A stretch of DNA of 64,000 bases from Microbacterium sp. SD291 (GCF_017355365.1 NZ_JADIJR010000013.1:33891-97890), one strand, 5' to 3'. Numbered from the stretch's first letter, positions 29,213 to 38,608 are shown. The notes: a model not told the origin generated them from the letters alone. A program made the numbers and translations.

Positions 29213-31675
29213 ATGAAGCTGTCCGCCGCAGAGCTGCACCGTCAGGGACGTGCTCATCTGAACGCGGGACGGAACGCGGCGGCGCGACGCGTGCTGAAGC
29301 TCGCCGCCGAGCGGACGGACGACCAGGACCTGCGCGCCCGCATCGCCGGCTCGCTCGCCGCGCTGACGATCCGCCAGGGGGATCCGGAAGCCGCCGAGCA
29401 GCTGTGCCGCGAGGCGCTGGCGCTGCCGGGGGTGTCCGACGGCACGGCGGCGATCGTGTACGGTCAGCTCGGCCTCCTCGCCCTCGAGCGCGGCGCGCTG
29501 GACGAGGCGGTGACGCTGCTCGATCGCGGGATCACCGGGATCGGCGAGGAGGCGGAGTACCGGGCGCCCATGCTGGTCAACCGCAGCGTCGCGCACAGCC
29601 AGGCCGGGCGGCTCGCGGCGGCGCGGGCGGACGTCGAGGCGGCGGCGGACGACTACCGCACGGTCGGGGGCGAAGTGGAGCGGGCGATGGCGATGCACAA
29701 CGCCGGCTACATCGCTCTGCTCGAGGGCGACCTGATCGCCGCGCTGGACACCATGGGCGAGGCCCGCGGCGCGCTCGCCGCGGCATCCGCCGTGAACGCG
29801 GCGATCTGCGACCTGGACCGCGCAGAGGTGCTGCGGGATGCCGGGCTCGCTCGGGAGGCCGAGCGCAGCCTCGAGCGCGTCGTCGCGGTGTTCGGCGCGA
29901 ACCGGATGCGGCAGGCGAAGGGCGAGGCGCAGTTCCATCTGGCACGGTCGCTGCTCACGCATACGCCGGCGAAGGCCGTGGCCGCCGCATCCGCCGCCGC
30001 CCGCACCTTCCGCGCGGTCGGCAGCGATTGGTGGGCGCTGCGCGCTGACGGGCTGCGCCTGCGCGCGCGGCTGATCGCGGAGCGCGACGTGCCCGGTGGC
30101 GGGCGGAGGAGCGCATCGCCCGGCACGGAGGCGGATGCCGTCGCCGACGCGCTGCACCGCGAGGGCCTGCGCGCGGAGGCCGCGGCGCTTCGACTGACCG
30201 GGGAGCTCGCACTCGCGGGGCGGGGGAGTGCGGCATCGGCGGTGATCCGGACTCCGCGGGACGCGCCGCTTCAGGTGCGTCTGCTGGCGCAGGAGGTGCG
30301 GTCCGCGCGCGCGGGGGCTCGCGGTGACGAGTCCGGTGCCAGGCGGCATGCCGCCGCCGGTCTGGACGCGCTCGCCGAATGGCACCGGTCGTTCGGCAGC
30401 CTCGATCTCGCGACGTCGCTCGCGATGCACGGGGCGGGGCTCGTCTTCGCCGGGCTCGGATCGGCCGTGCGGTCGCGGCGTCCCGACGTCGTCTTCGACT
30501 GGTCCGAGCGGGCGAGGCACCTCAGCCAGCAGACGATCCCGCTCCGCCCGCCGCGAGACGAGGCGCTGGCCGCAGACCTCGCCGAGCTCCGGGTGCTGCG
30601 GTCCGAGTCCGGCGCGGGCGACTGGCTCTCGTCGCCGCGGGCGGCGGAGCTCAGCGAGCGGGTTCGGCGACGGCAGTGGTCGTCCACCGGGGCGGCCGGC
30701 ACGCGGGATCGCATCTCGCTCGACGAACTCCGCTCCTCGCTCACAGACGGCACCGCGCTCGTCTCGTACATCTTCGACGGCGCGGGCCTGACCGCACTCG
30801 CCGTGACGCAGCAGCACGCCCGCGTGCTCGACATCGGGCCGTGGGCGCGCGTCGACTCCGCCTTCGCCGGGCTGCGCGCCGACCTCGACGTGACCGCCTC
30901 CGTGCGCACGGGGCCGCTGGTTCCGGTGGTGCGGGATTCGCTCGAGGAGCGGCTCATCGCGCTGTCGGAGGCGCTCGTCGAGCCCGTCCTCGCCACCATC
31001 GGGGAGCGGAGCGTCGCCATCACGGTGCCCGGCATCCTGGGCGGGATCCCCTGGGGCATGCTGCCGGGCATGCGCGGCAGGGCCTTCACCGTGGCGAATT
31101 CGGCGAGTCAGTGGGTCGCCGGCCGGGCCGGCGCGACGGCACCGGGCGTCGGCTTCGTCGTGGGCCCCCGCGTCGCGCGCGGCACGGAGGAGGTCACCAG
31201 GGCGGCCTCGGCGTGGCGCACGGCCACGGTGCTTGACCGCGCCGCCGCGACGGTGGAGGCGACGGAGGCCCTCGCCGCTCGAGTCGGCACCCTGCACGTC
31301 GCAGCGCACGGCAGGCACTCGTCGGAGAACCCGCTGTTCTCCGGTCTGGAGCTCGCGGACGGCTCGCTGTTCGGGCACGACATCGACCTCATCCCGAACG
31401 TGCCGGACACGGTCGTGCTCTCCGCCTGCGAGCTCGGTCGCTCGTCCGTGCGCTGGGGTGAGGAGGCCGTGGGCATGACCCGCGCCTGGCTGCACGCCGG
31501 CACGCGCTGCGTCATCGCGTCGCCCGTCGTGGTCGCCGACGATGTCGCCTGCGACCTGCTCGCCGCGATGCACGAGCGGCTCGCGGCCGGGGTCTCCCCG
31601 GCCGGATCGCTGGCACTGGCGGCGCAGGAGACCGGCATCGTCGCGCCGTTCCAGGCGCACGGCGCCGGGTTCTGA
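29213..31675 (+). CDS. TPR-CHAT caspase-like protease
   Basis: An 820-residue soluble protein. The N-terminal ~300 residues are helical hairpins of TPR type (for example QGRAHLNAGRNAAARRVLKLAAE and IVYGQLGLLALERGALDEAVTLLDRGI). The C-terminal ~250 residues form a CHAT domain with the catalytic His699 in VAAHGRHSSENPLFSGLELADG and Cys739 in LSACELGRSS. ATG 29213 is chosen because the upstream frame overlaps the subtilase. TPR-CHAT proteins act as triggered proteases, as with Csx29 and with gasdermin activators; here no CRISPR or gasdermin gene is near. It sits 20 bases after the subtilase. Confidence 0.85.
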   Translation: MKLSAAELHRQGRAHLNAGRNAAARRVLKLAAERTDDQDLRARIAGSLAALTIRQGDPEAAEQLCREALALPGVSDGTAAIVYGQLGLLALERGALDEAVTLLDRGITGIGEEAEYRAPMLVNRSVAHSQAGRLAAARADVEAAADDYRTVGGEVERAMAMHNAGYIALLEGDLIAALDTMGEARGALAAASAVNAAICDLDRAEVLRDAGLAREAERSLERVVAVFGANRMRQAKGEAQFHLARSLLTHTPAKAVAAASAAARTFRAVGSDWWALRADGLRLRARLIAERDVPGGGRRSASPGTEADAVADALHREGLRAEAAALRLTGELALAGRGSAASAVIRTPRDAPLQVRLLAQEVRSARAGARGDESGARRHAAAGLDALAEWHRSFGSLDLATSLAMHGAGLVFAGLGSAVRSRRPDVVFDWSERARHLSQQTIPLRPPRDEALAADLAELRVLRSESGAGDWLSSPRAAELSERVRRRQWSSTGAAGTRDRISLDELRSSLTDGTALVSYIFDGAGLTALAVTQQHARVLDIGPWARVDSAFAGLRADLDVTASVRTGPLVPVVRDSLEERLIALSEALVEPVLATIGERSVAITVPGILGGIPWGMLPGMRGRAFTVANSASQWVAGRAGATAPGVGFVVGPRVARGTEEVTRAASAWRTATVLDRAAATVEATEALAARVGTLHVAAHGRHSSENPLFSGLELADGSLFGHDIDLIPNVPDTVVLSACELGRSSVRWGEEAVGMTRAWLHAGTRCVIASPVVVADDVACDLLAAMHERLAAGVSPAGSLALAAQETGIVAPFQAHGAGF

Positions 31676-31946
31676 GGGGCGGCGGCGGCCCCAGGTGCCG
31701 ACACCGGCGAAACGCCTCTGGCGCAGGCTCACCGGCGCGAGGATGATGGCACCAGACGGCGCCGGGGGACACCGCCGGGATCAGAATCCGCCGAGTGCGT
31801 ATCACCGCGCTCCGACCGGCCTCTGTGTCTTATGAAGGGAGGCTCGCGGCGCGCACCGTGCGCAGCTTCGACGTCTCCGGCGGACTCATCGCCGAGTCCG
31901 TGTTCGATCCGGTGCGGCAGCCGGGCGACGCAGGAGAGGAAGGCAC

Positions 31947-34160
31947 GTGTTCATATCGACCGTCACCGTGGACGCGAATCAGCGCATGGCCGATGCCGCG
32001 GAACGGGCAGCGGGGATCTCCGACGACGCGTACGTCGTCGTGCGCCGGCGCGCGGACGACGCGCTCTTCTTCTACGCCTTCACCATCCGGTTCCTCCGCG
32101 CCATGGCGGTGCGTGAGCCCGATGCGGCGGTGGTCGATGCCCTGAACCTGCACGAGAGCGGAGCGATGCGCACGGTTCAGCTGGCCGAGGCCCGGCAGGC
32201 GGATGCCGGCACCGCAGTCGTGCTCGACGGCGATGCCGTCGCGGGAGTCCTGATGGACGTCAGCGGAGGCCGCGGCGTCGAAGCGGGCCCGCCTCCGGCG
32301 ATGGCGCCGCCTCCCGCTCCGATGGCGCCGCCTCCCGCTCCGATGGCGCCGCCTCCCGTCTCGCCGGCAGCGCCGCCCCCGGCATCCGCTCCGCCTCCCG
32401 CACCCGGGCCGCCCCCGGCATCCGCTCCTCCGCCCGATCTCGCTCCTGCGACGGATCTCGCTCCGCCTCCGGCATCCGCTCCACCAGCGGAGGTCACGGA
32501 GGGCTCGGCGGGCGCGGAAGCTCCTGTGACCTCGGCCGGCGAGGTCCCGGTGACCGCACCGGCGCCGAGCGCCGCACAGCCGTTCACCGCATCGCCGCGC
32601 ATCGACTGCCCCACTCACGCGACCGTCGGCCGGCCGTTCGATGTGGTCGTGGGCCTCGGCGTCCCTCCCTCGGCGGGTGCCGTCGACGGCGCGGTCGTCG
32701 TCGACACCGTGCTGGCGGAGTTCGATCTCGTGGTGTCGATGGTCGCCCACGGCTTCTCGGCGACCCGCACGAGGGACGTCCTGCATGTGGTCCGCGCCGA
32801 CCCGGAATCCGGGCAGGTCACCTTCACGGTCACGGCCGATCCGATCGAAGGCGCGATCGCCTCGGCGCTCGTGTTCATCGACTTCTCGTTCGGCGGCGTG
32901 CTCTGCGGGCGCGCGTGGCGCCCCATCGCCGTCTCGGCGGACGGCATCATGCCGGCGATCCCCGCCCCCGCCGCGGGCGCCCAGGGCGGGCTGACCACGC
33001 CGGTGCAGGTCGTCGAGGCCGAGCGGCCGCCCGACCTGGTCGTCACGATCAGCGAGAACGACGACAGCACGCAGCTGGAGTGGCAGTTCGAGAGCCGTCA
33101 TCAGGATGTCGCCCTGCCTCGCGGCCAGGTTCGCACCCGGTTCCGCCAGCACAACGCGAAGTCGTTCGCGATGCAGCAGGTGCGGCTGATCCACGAGAAC
33201 GTCGGCGCCGCGGCAGTCGGCAACCGGGTTCTCGGGGTCGCCCGCACGATCGCCGATCAGGTGCCGTCCGAGGCCTGGCAGGCGCTGAGCGAGGTGTGGC
33301 GGCGCACCGCGCTCGAGCATCGTCCTCCGAGCGTGCTGCTCGTCAGCACCGACGCCTACATCCCCTGGGAGCTGGCCTCGACCGAGGCCGAGTACATCGA
33401 CCAGCAGCTCGTCGACACGGCGCTGCCGCCGCTCTTCGGCGCGCAGCTGTGCGTCAGCAGGTGGAACGCGCCGCGTCCGCGCGGCACCGGCGGCATGCTC
33501 TATCCGCCGCTGCCTCCGCCGGAGTCGCTCGACGTGCGCACCGTGACGCTCGTCATCGGCGACTACCTGGCCACGAGCGGCCAGCGGGCGCTTCCGAAGG
33601 CCTCGGAGGAGGGAAACGAGCTGGCCGCGCTGTACCGGGCGGTGCGGCTCACGGCCACGCTCGGCGAGCTCGACGCGCTGTTCGACGGCACGCTCGAGCA
33701 CGACGGCGCTCCCGTCGAACCCGATCTGGTGCACTTCGCCTGCCACGGGCAGATCGACCCGAACCCGCGATTCAACGGGATCGTGCTGAACGAGGGCAAC
33801 GCCAGGCTCGACGCGCTCTACGTGGCGGGAAGCCGGCTGCGACGCAGCTTCGTGTTCGTGAACGCATGCCAGATCGGCCAGTCGACCGAGCTCCTCGATG
33901 ATGCCGGCGGTCTCGCGACCTCCTTCCTCAGGACGGGTGCCGCGGGCTTTGTCGCGCCGCTGTGGAACGTCGACGACCAGGTGGCGAAGGACACGGCTCT
34001 GGGTTTCTACCAGGCGGCGCTCGACGAGCGCGTGCCGGTGGCCGAGGCGCTCAGGCGGCGTCGGGCGATGTTCGACCCGGATGCGGCGGATCCGCAGACC
34101 ACGCACCTCGCCTACATCTACTACGGCCACCCGAATCTCGTGCTGGCCCGCACCGCCTGA
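31947..34160 (+). CDS. CHAT-domain protein with N-terminal module and Pro-rich linker
   Basis: A 737-residue protein starting at GTG 31947 with AGGAGAGGAAGG upstream. Residues 1-110 form a small domain; residues ~112-185 are a PPPAPMAPPP-type proline/alanine linker with near-identical DNA repeats; a beta-sandwich-like region (~210-340) follows, then the CHAT domain with His600 in VHFACHGQIDPNPRFNGI and Cys641 in FVNACQIGQ, the latter near DDAGGLATSFLRTGAAGFVAPLWNVDD. It follows the TPR-CHAT gene after 271 bases in which I see no convincing gene. Both CHAT proteins keep the dyad, so a two-protease relay is conceivable. Confidence 0.83.
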   Translation: MFISTVTVDANQRMADAAERAAGISDDAYVVVRRRADDALFFYAFTIRFLRAMAVREPDAAVVDALNLHESGAMRTVQLAEARQADAGTAVVLDGDAVAGVLMDVSGGRGVEAGPPPAMAPPPAPMAPPPAPMAPPPVSPAAPPPASAPPPAPGPPPASAPPPDLAPATDLAPPPASAPPAEVTEGSAGAEAPVTSAGEVPVTAPAPSAAQPFTASPRIDCPTHATVGRPFDVVVGLGVPPSAGAVDGAVVVDTVLAEFDLVVSMVAHGFSATRTRDVLHVVRADPESGQVTFTVTADPIEGAIASALVFIDFSFGGVLCGRAWRPIAVSADGIMPAIPAPAAGAQGGLTTPVQVVEAERPPDLVVTISENDDSTQLEWQFESRHQDVALPRGQVRTRFRQHNAKSFAMQQVRLIHENVGAAAVGNRVLGVARTIADQVPSEAWQALSEVWRRTALEHRPPSVLLVSTDAYIPWELASTEAEYIDQQLVDTALPPLFGAQLCVSRWNAPRPRGTGGMLYPPLPPPESLDVRTVTLVIGDYLATSGQRALPKASEEGNELAALYRAVRLTATLGELDALFDGTLEHDGAPVEPDLVHFACHGQIDPNPRFNGIVLNEGNARLDALYVAGSRLRRSFVFVNACQIGQSTELLDDAGGLATSFLRTGAAGFVAPLWNVDDQVAKDTALGFYQAALDERVPVAEALRRRRAMFDPDAADPQTTHLAYIYYGHPNLVLARTA

Positions 34161-34187
34161 CGGCCCGAGACGAAACGGAGCACTCAC

Positions 34188-35708
34188 ATGGTCACACTCG
34201 ACGGCACAGCCGGCGGAGTCGACGCGGCACCGGGCTACCGGATCACGGCGCCCGGCCTCGTCGGCACGGTCACGGCGCGTCTGCCGCGTCGGCCGGGAAG
34301 CGGCGATCGCGGGCCGGAGCAGGCGACGGAGGCACTCGATCTGGCGTTCGAGCGGGCGGGTCTCGTCGAGATCATGAACTTCGACCTCGACGTGCGCGAG
34401 GTGCCGCCGCCGCCGTCCGCTCCGCGGACGCGCACGGTGACCGGGGAGGACGCATTCGTCCTCGAGACGCCGGACCTCGGCCCTGAGGTCGGTCAGGTGG
34501 TCGTCGCACTCGACGAGGCCGGGGCCGTGACCTGGACCTTCCCCGAGACCGGCGAACAGGAGGTCGAGCCGCCGGCCACACGCGGAGCGGGCGGCATGAA
34601 GCGCTTCGTGATCAGGCAGGCGACGCCCGCGCCACCCGCCGAGGGCGGAGACCGCGGCCTGTTCGGCGCCATCGGGCGCAAGCTGCTCAAGGTGCTCGTC
34701 TACCCGGTGATGGATGCCGTGCTCGGCCCCGTCACGGAGCACTTCGCGAACCGATGGGAGACACGGCGGCGCCCTTATCTGGTGCGCTCCTTCCGTCCGG
34801 ATTCGTTCCGGGCCGCAGCATCCTCCGGTCTCAGCGACGGCGAATGGACCGGACTGCACCGCAGGCGCGCGCTGCTGTTCGTGCACGGCACCTTCTCGTC
34901 CTCGCACGCCGCGTTCCATCAGCTCCCCGATGCGACCATGAATGAGCTGCACCAGCGCTACGAGGGTCGCGTCTTCGCCTTCGACCACTTCACGCTGTCG
35001 CACTCCCCCCAGGAGAACGCCGCGGAGCTCGCCGCGCGCATCCCGCACGGTGTGGAGCTCGAGGTCGACGTGGTCTCCCACAGCAGGGGAGGACTCGTCA
35101 CGCGCGTGCTCGCCGGTGAGCTGGCGGATGCCGTCGTTCCCGGGCTCCGCGTCGAGCGGGCCGTGTTCGTCGCCGCACCGAACCACGGCACGGCGCTCGC
35201 CGACGCCGACCACATGATCTCCTTCATCGACCGCAGCACGACGCTGCTCAACCTCGCCCCGCCAGGACCCGCCGACATCGTGGCCTCGGTGCTCGAGGCG
35301 ATCGTCACGGTCGTCAAGGTGATCGGGCACGCGGCACTGAACGGTCTGCCCGGCCTCGCATCGATGGCACCGGGAGGCGGATTCATCGACAGCATCAACG
35401 CCGGCATCCGCCCGAAAGCCGGGTACTACTCGATCGCCGCCGACTACCGGCCCGAGAAGTCGGGACCGTTCTGGGCGATGGTGCGCGACACCGCCAAGGA
35501 TGCCGTGGTCGACCGGATCTTCGAGCGCGACGCCAACGATCTCGTGGTGCCGACCCTCGGGGTGTCCCAGGGCAGCCGGGATCCGGTCTTCCCGATCGCC
35601 CGCGAGCGCAGCTACACGTTCCCCGGCGCGACCGGCGTGCACCACAGCAACTACTTCGAGAAGAGGGAGACGTCCGAGCGCCTGCTCGAGTGGCTGCGGC
35701 CGGACTGA
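34188..35708 (+). CDS. Alpha/beta hydrolase (lipase/esterase-like) closing the CHAT operon
   Basis: A 506-residue protein. Residues 1-215 are a variable region; an alpha/beta hydrolase domain follows, with the oxyanion segment LLFVHGTFSSSHA, nucleophile Ser299 in VVSHSRGGLVTR, VFVAAPNHGTALAD, a candidate acid in RDANDLVVPT and His in GVHHSNYF. There is no signal peptide. It starts 27 bases after the second CHAT gene. Placed last behind two proteases, it could be the effector (membrane-lipid hydrolysis) activated by cleavage; this is inference. I recall DUF7379-type hydrolases with a similar core. Confidence 0.75.
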   Translation: MVTLDGTAGGVDAAPGYRITAPGLVGTVTARLPRRPGSGDRGPEQATEALDLAFERAGLVEIMNFDLDVREVPPPPSAPRTRTVTGEDAFVLETPDLGPEVGQVVVALDEAGAVTWTFPETGEQEVEPPATRGAGGMKRFVIRQATPAPPAEGGDRGLFGAIGRKLLKVLVYPVMDAVLGPVTEHFANRWETRRRPYLVRSFRPDSFRAAASSGLSDGEWTGLHRRRALLFVHGTFSSSHAAFHQLPDATMNELHQRYEGRVFAFDHFTLSHSPQENAAELAARIPHGVELEVDVVSHSRGGLVTRVLAGELADAVVPGLRVERAVFVAAPNHGTALADADHMISFIDRSTTLLNLAPPGPADIVASVLEAIVTVVKVIGHAALNGLPGLASMAPGGGFIDSINAGIRPKAGYYSIAADYRPEKSGPFWAMVRDTAKDAVVDRIFERDANDLVVPTLGVSQGSRDPVFPIARERSYTFPGATGVHHSNYFEKRETSERLLEWLRPD

Positions 35709-35724
35709 GGGCTGCGATGCGCCG

Positions 35725-36306
35725 TCAGTCCAGCGTCCCGCGCACCATCTCGATCAGCGCGAGTTCGGTCTGCTCTCGGGACAGCCCGTGCTGCCTGCGC
35801 AGCAGGTACCACACGTAGACGTCGCACGTCGAGGCCAGCTGCGCCAGCAGGCGTCGGCGGGCGTCCCCGTCGCGGCCGTCCAGCCACGGTGTGAAGACGC
35901 GCTCGATCCAGCGGGAGTGGTACTCCTTGCCGGACGCCGTGATCTCGGCGAAGGGCGGCACTCGCTCCTCCTGGCGGAGCAGGAGCATGTCGAGGTCGCC
36001 GAGCGCTTCGTAATGGTCGACGAGGTTCGCGATGGCACCCGCCACATCCCCGGCCACCGCCTCGTCGCGCTCTGCGGTGACTGCCGTCGCCCGTGACCCG
36101 GTCAGCACCCGGACGAGATTCTCCTTGCTGCCGAACCGGCGCAGAACGGTCTGCACAGTGACCCCCGCGGCAGAGGCGATGTCGTCGAGAGTGACCTGGT
36201 CGTAGTAATCGACTGAGAACCGGGCGAACGCCGCCTGAAGGATGCGCTCGCCGGTGGCCTCGGCGGCGCGGGCGCGGGCCGCACCTGTGTATCGACGCGA
36301 TTTCAT
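35725..36306 (-). CDS. TetR-family transcriptional regulator
   Basis: A 193-residue repressor-type protein. The N-terminal helix-turn-helix is VTLDDIASAAGVTVQTVLRRFGSKENLVR (about residues 37-65), and the rest is the helical ligand-binding domain. The start at 36306 places the ATG inside the palindrome at 36305-36323, suggesting autorepression by occlusion of its own start region and of the divergent promoter. The glycosyltransferase gene that faces it is the likely target. Confidence 0.88.
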   Translation of the reverse strand: MKSRRYTGAARARAAEATGERILQAAFARFSVDYYDQVTLDDIASAAGVTVQTVLRRFGSKENLVRVLTGSRATAVTAERDEAVAGDVAGAIANLVDHYEALGDLDMLLLRQEERVPPFAEITASGKEYHSRWIERVFTPWLDGRDGDARRRLLAQLASTCDVYVWYLLRRQHGLSREQTELALIEMVRGTLD

Positions 36307-36323
36307 GTTACTATCATTAACAT
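36305..36323. promoter_or_regulatory. TetR-type operator between the divergent genes
   Basis: ATGTTACTATCATTAACAT has perfect 6-base arms (ATGTTA and TAACAT) around a 7-base spacer. It overlaps the TetR start codon by two bases and lies 50 bases before the glycosyltransferase. The AT-rich tract contrasts with the surrounding sequence. Confidence 0.65.
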
Positions 36324-36372
36324 CAAATGGCGCACCGCGCGAGAGGCGCGACGCCGGACGAAGGAGTCCGCG

Positions 36373-37659
36373 ATGGTGTCTCTGCTGCTCGCCGCCCACG
36401 TGGCCGACGGTCATGTCGCTCCAATGCTCGGCGTCGCCGAGCATCTCGTCGGCGCAGGGCACCGCGTGCGATTCCTCACCGGCGACAGGTTCGCCGACGC
36501 CGTGCGCGGCGCAGGGGCCGAATTCCTCCGCTGGCCTGGCGCCGCGCACCTCGACCACAGGGACGTGATCGCCGAGGTGCGCGGCAGCGGCGATCGTCGC
36601 GGAGGGACGAAGGGCATCGTCCGCGACGTCGAGCAGATCTTCATCGCGCCCGCGCATGACCAGTATGCGGCGATGCGGGCGGCGATCGAGGCGGAGCGCA
36701 CCGATGCCGTGCTGACGGACTTCACGGTGGTCGGCGCCGGCGCGCTGGCGCTGTCACCCGATCCGCGGCCCCCGATCGTCGCCTGCGGCATCCTCCCGCT
36801 CGGGCTCACCAGCGTGGATACGGCGCCGTGGGGCCTCGGCATCCTTCCTCGCCACGATGCCATCGGCCGAGCCAGGAACCGGCTGCTGAACCGGATGGCC
36901 AGGCACGTCATCCTGCGCAGGCCCCAGCGTCAGGTCGAGCAGTTCGTGCGCCGTGAGACCGGCGCCGAACTCGACGTCTTCTTCATGGACTGGGCACTGC
37001 GCGCCGATCACTACGTGCAGTTCACGGTGCCGGGGTTCGAGTACGCCAGGCGAGACCTCGCTCCGACTGTCAGCTTCGTCGGCCCCGTCTCCCGGCCGCC
37101 GAGGCGGGTGACGCTCCCCGGCTGGTGGCCGGACCTGGACTCGGGGCGCCCTGTCGTGCATGTGTCGCAGGGCACCGTCGCCAACTCGGATCCCGGGGAG
37201 CTGATCATCCCGACGATCCGCGCCCTCGCGGATCGTGATGTCCTCGTCGTCGTGACCACGGGCGATGCGCCCGTCGCCTCGCTCGGCGCGCTGCCGCCGA
37301 ACGCGCGGGCGGAGGCGTTCATCTCGTACGACGCCCTGATGCCGAAGGTCGATGTCTTCGTCACGAACGGGGGGTATGGCGGCCTTCACCACGCTCTCGC
37401 CCATGGTGTTCCGATGGTCGTCGCCGGCGACACGGAGGACAAGGTCGAGACGACCCGGCGCGTGGAATGGTCGGGGAGCGGGGTGAACCTGCACACCGGG
37501 CGTCCTCGCGAGGATGCCATCGCGGCCGCCGTCGACAAGGTCCTGAGAGAGCCGTCGTATCGCGAGTGCGCGCGGGCGCTCGAGTCTGAGGTGGCAGCCG
37601 CGCCCGGCGCGGCGGGCGTGGAGCGGATCATGCTCGGCCTCGTCGCCTCCCGAGCGTGA
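36373..37659 (+). CDS. Family 1 (GT-B) glycosyltransferase, UGT/macrolide-glycosyltransferase-like
   Basis: A 428-residue cytosolic enzyme. The N-terminus LLLAAHVADGHVAPMLGVAEHLVGAGHRVRFLTG is the acceptor-binding start of GT1 enzymes with the catalytic His in the DGHVAP loop. The C-terminal domain shows VHVSQGTVANSDPGELIIPT and the donor-binding TNGGYGGLHHALAHGVPMVVAGDTEDKVETTRRVEWSG. Such enzymes glycosylate small molecules, often antibiotics or flavonoids; control by the divergent TetR gene fits inducible detoxification. The substrate cannot be read from sequence. Confidence 0.85.
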   Translation: MVSLLLAAHVADGHVAPMLGVAEHLVGAGHRVRFLTGDRFADAVRGAGAEFLRWPGAAHLDHRDVIAEVRGSGDRRGGTKGIVRDVEQIFIAPAHDQYAAMRAAIEAERTDAVLTDFTVVGAGALALSPDPRPPIVACGILPLGLTSVDTAPWGLGILPRHDAIGRARNRLLNRMARHVILRRPQRQVEQFVRRETGAELDVFFMDWALRADHYVQFTVPGFEYARRDLAPTVSFVGPVSRPPRRVTLPGWWPDLDSGRPVVHVSQGTVANSDPGELIIPTIRALADRDVLVVVTTGDAPVASLGALPPNARAEAFISYDALMPKVDVFVTNGGYGGLHHALAHGVPMVVAGDTEDKVETTRRVEWSGSGVNLHTGRPREDAIAAAVDKVLREPSYRECARALESEVAAAPGAAGVERIMLGLVASRA

Positions 37660-37705
37660 CGCGACGTGTACGCGCCCCCGCGAAGCCCGCCCATAGGATC
37701 GACAG

Positions 37706-38608
37706 GTGACTGACTCGACACCTGCGCTCGGCCTCCTCCTCGACGTCGACGGACCCATCGCGAGCCCGGTGACGCGCACGATCGCGATCCCGAGCATCGT
37801 CCGCGATCTCGCGGCGCTGGCCGACGCCGGCATCCCGATGGCCTTCAACACGGGCCGCTCCGACGCGTTCCTCCGGGAGCAGGTGATCCCGCCGCTCCTC
37901 GAGGCCGGACTCGGCGAGCACGTGCGCATCTGGGGCATCTGCGAGAAGGGCGCGGTGCGGATGCGCATCACCGCCGCGGGCGCCGGCGAGGTGACGGTCG
38001 ACGACGGGCTGCGGATGCCTGAGGCATTCGGGCGAGAGGTCGAGCGGATCGTCCGAGAGGAGTTCGCCGACCTGGTGTTCTTCGACGACACCAAGCGCGC
38101 CATGGTCTCGGTCGAGCAGCTGACCGACGTCTCCAACGAGGAGTTCCGTGCTCGCCAGCCCGCACTCGACGAGGCGATCGCCGCCGCGATGACGCGCCAC
38201 GGCCTCGGGTACGAGCGGGAGGGTGAGCGATTCCCGGATGCCGCGGGCGAGGTGCGCTACCGGATCGACCCGACGATCATCTCCACCGACATCGAGTCGA
38301 ACCAGGTGGGGAAGGACCTCGGCGCGAGCCTGATGCTGTCGTTCCTCGCCGACGAGGGCATCCCGGTGCCTCCGCGCTGGCGGACGCTGGGCGATTCCCG
38401 CACCGACTACGCCATGTCCGACTGGCTGCACGAGAACGGCCACGACGTCGCGCACGTCGACGTCCGCCCCGGTGATGGAGTGCCGCCGACGCCGTATCCG
38501 GTACGCCATCACCCCTCGCTCATCCACGACGAGGCGGGGGCGCTCTACCTGAGCCGCTGGGCCGCGATCGTCCGCGGTGAGGCCGACGACGACGCCGACC
38601 TCGGCTGA
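37706..38608 (+). CDS. HAD-superfamily hydrolase
   Basis: A 300-residue phosphatase-fold protein starting at GTG 37706. Motif I reads LLLDVDGPI (nucleophile and acid Asp), motif II NTGRS, and the C-terminal motif is WRTLGDSRTDYAMSDWL, where GDSxxD is the HAD motif IV. A 90-residue central cap includes FFDDTKRAMVSVE. It resembles Cof/MPGP-type phosphatases rather than the small HADs. It stands 46 bases after the glycosyltransferase and may share its transcript; the substrate is unknown. Confidence 0.8.
   Translation: MTDSTPALGLLLDVDGPIASPVTRTIAIPSIVRDLAALADAGIPMAFNTGRSDAFLREQVIPPLLEAGLGEHVRIWGICEKGAVRMRITAAGAGEVTVDDGLRMPEAFGREVERIVREEFADLVFFDDTKRAMVSVEQLTDVSNEEFRARQPALDEAIAAAMTRHGLGYEREGERFPDAAGEVRYRIDPTIISTDIESNQVGKDLGASLMLSFLADEGIPVPPRWRTLGDSRTDYAMSDWLHENGHDVAHVDVRPGDGVPPTPYPVRHHPSLIHDEAGALYLSRWAAIVRGEADDDADLG

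Noticed and set aside
29213..31675. TPR-CHAT protein as a type III-E CRISPR Csx29 homologue
   Set aside because: No gRAMP/Cas7-11, Cas1 or repeats are nearby; only the domain architecture is shared.
28997..31732. A very long open frame on the minus strand opposite the TPR-CHAT gene (also long frames opposite 31830-35645, 41356-43623 and 4907-6253)
   Set aside because: These are antisense shadows caused by extreme G+C; composition is Arg/Gly/Asp-biased without domains, and the plus-strand genes have clear catalytic motifs.
31795..31946. Possible short coding segment (VRITALRPASVSYEGR) before the second CHAT gene
   Set aside because: No stop before the CHAT start in that frame, no ribosome site, weak third-position bias; treated as leader sequence.
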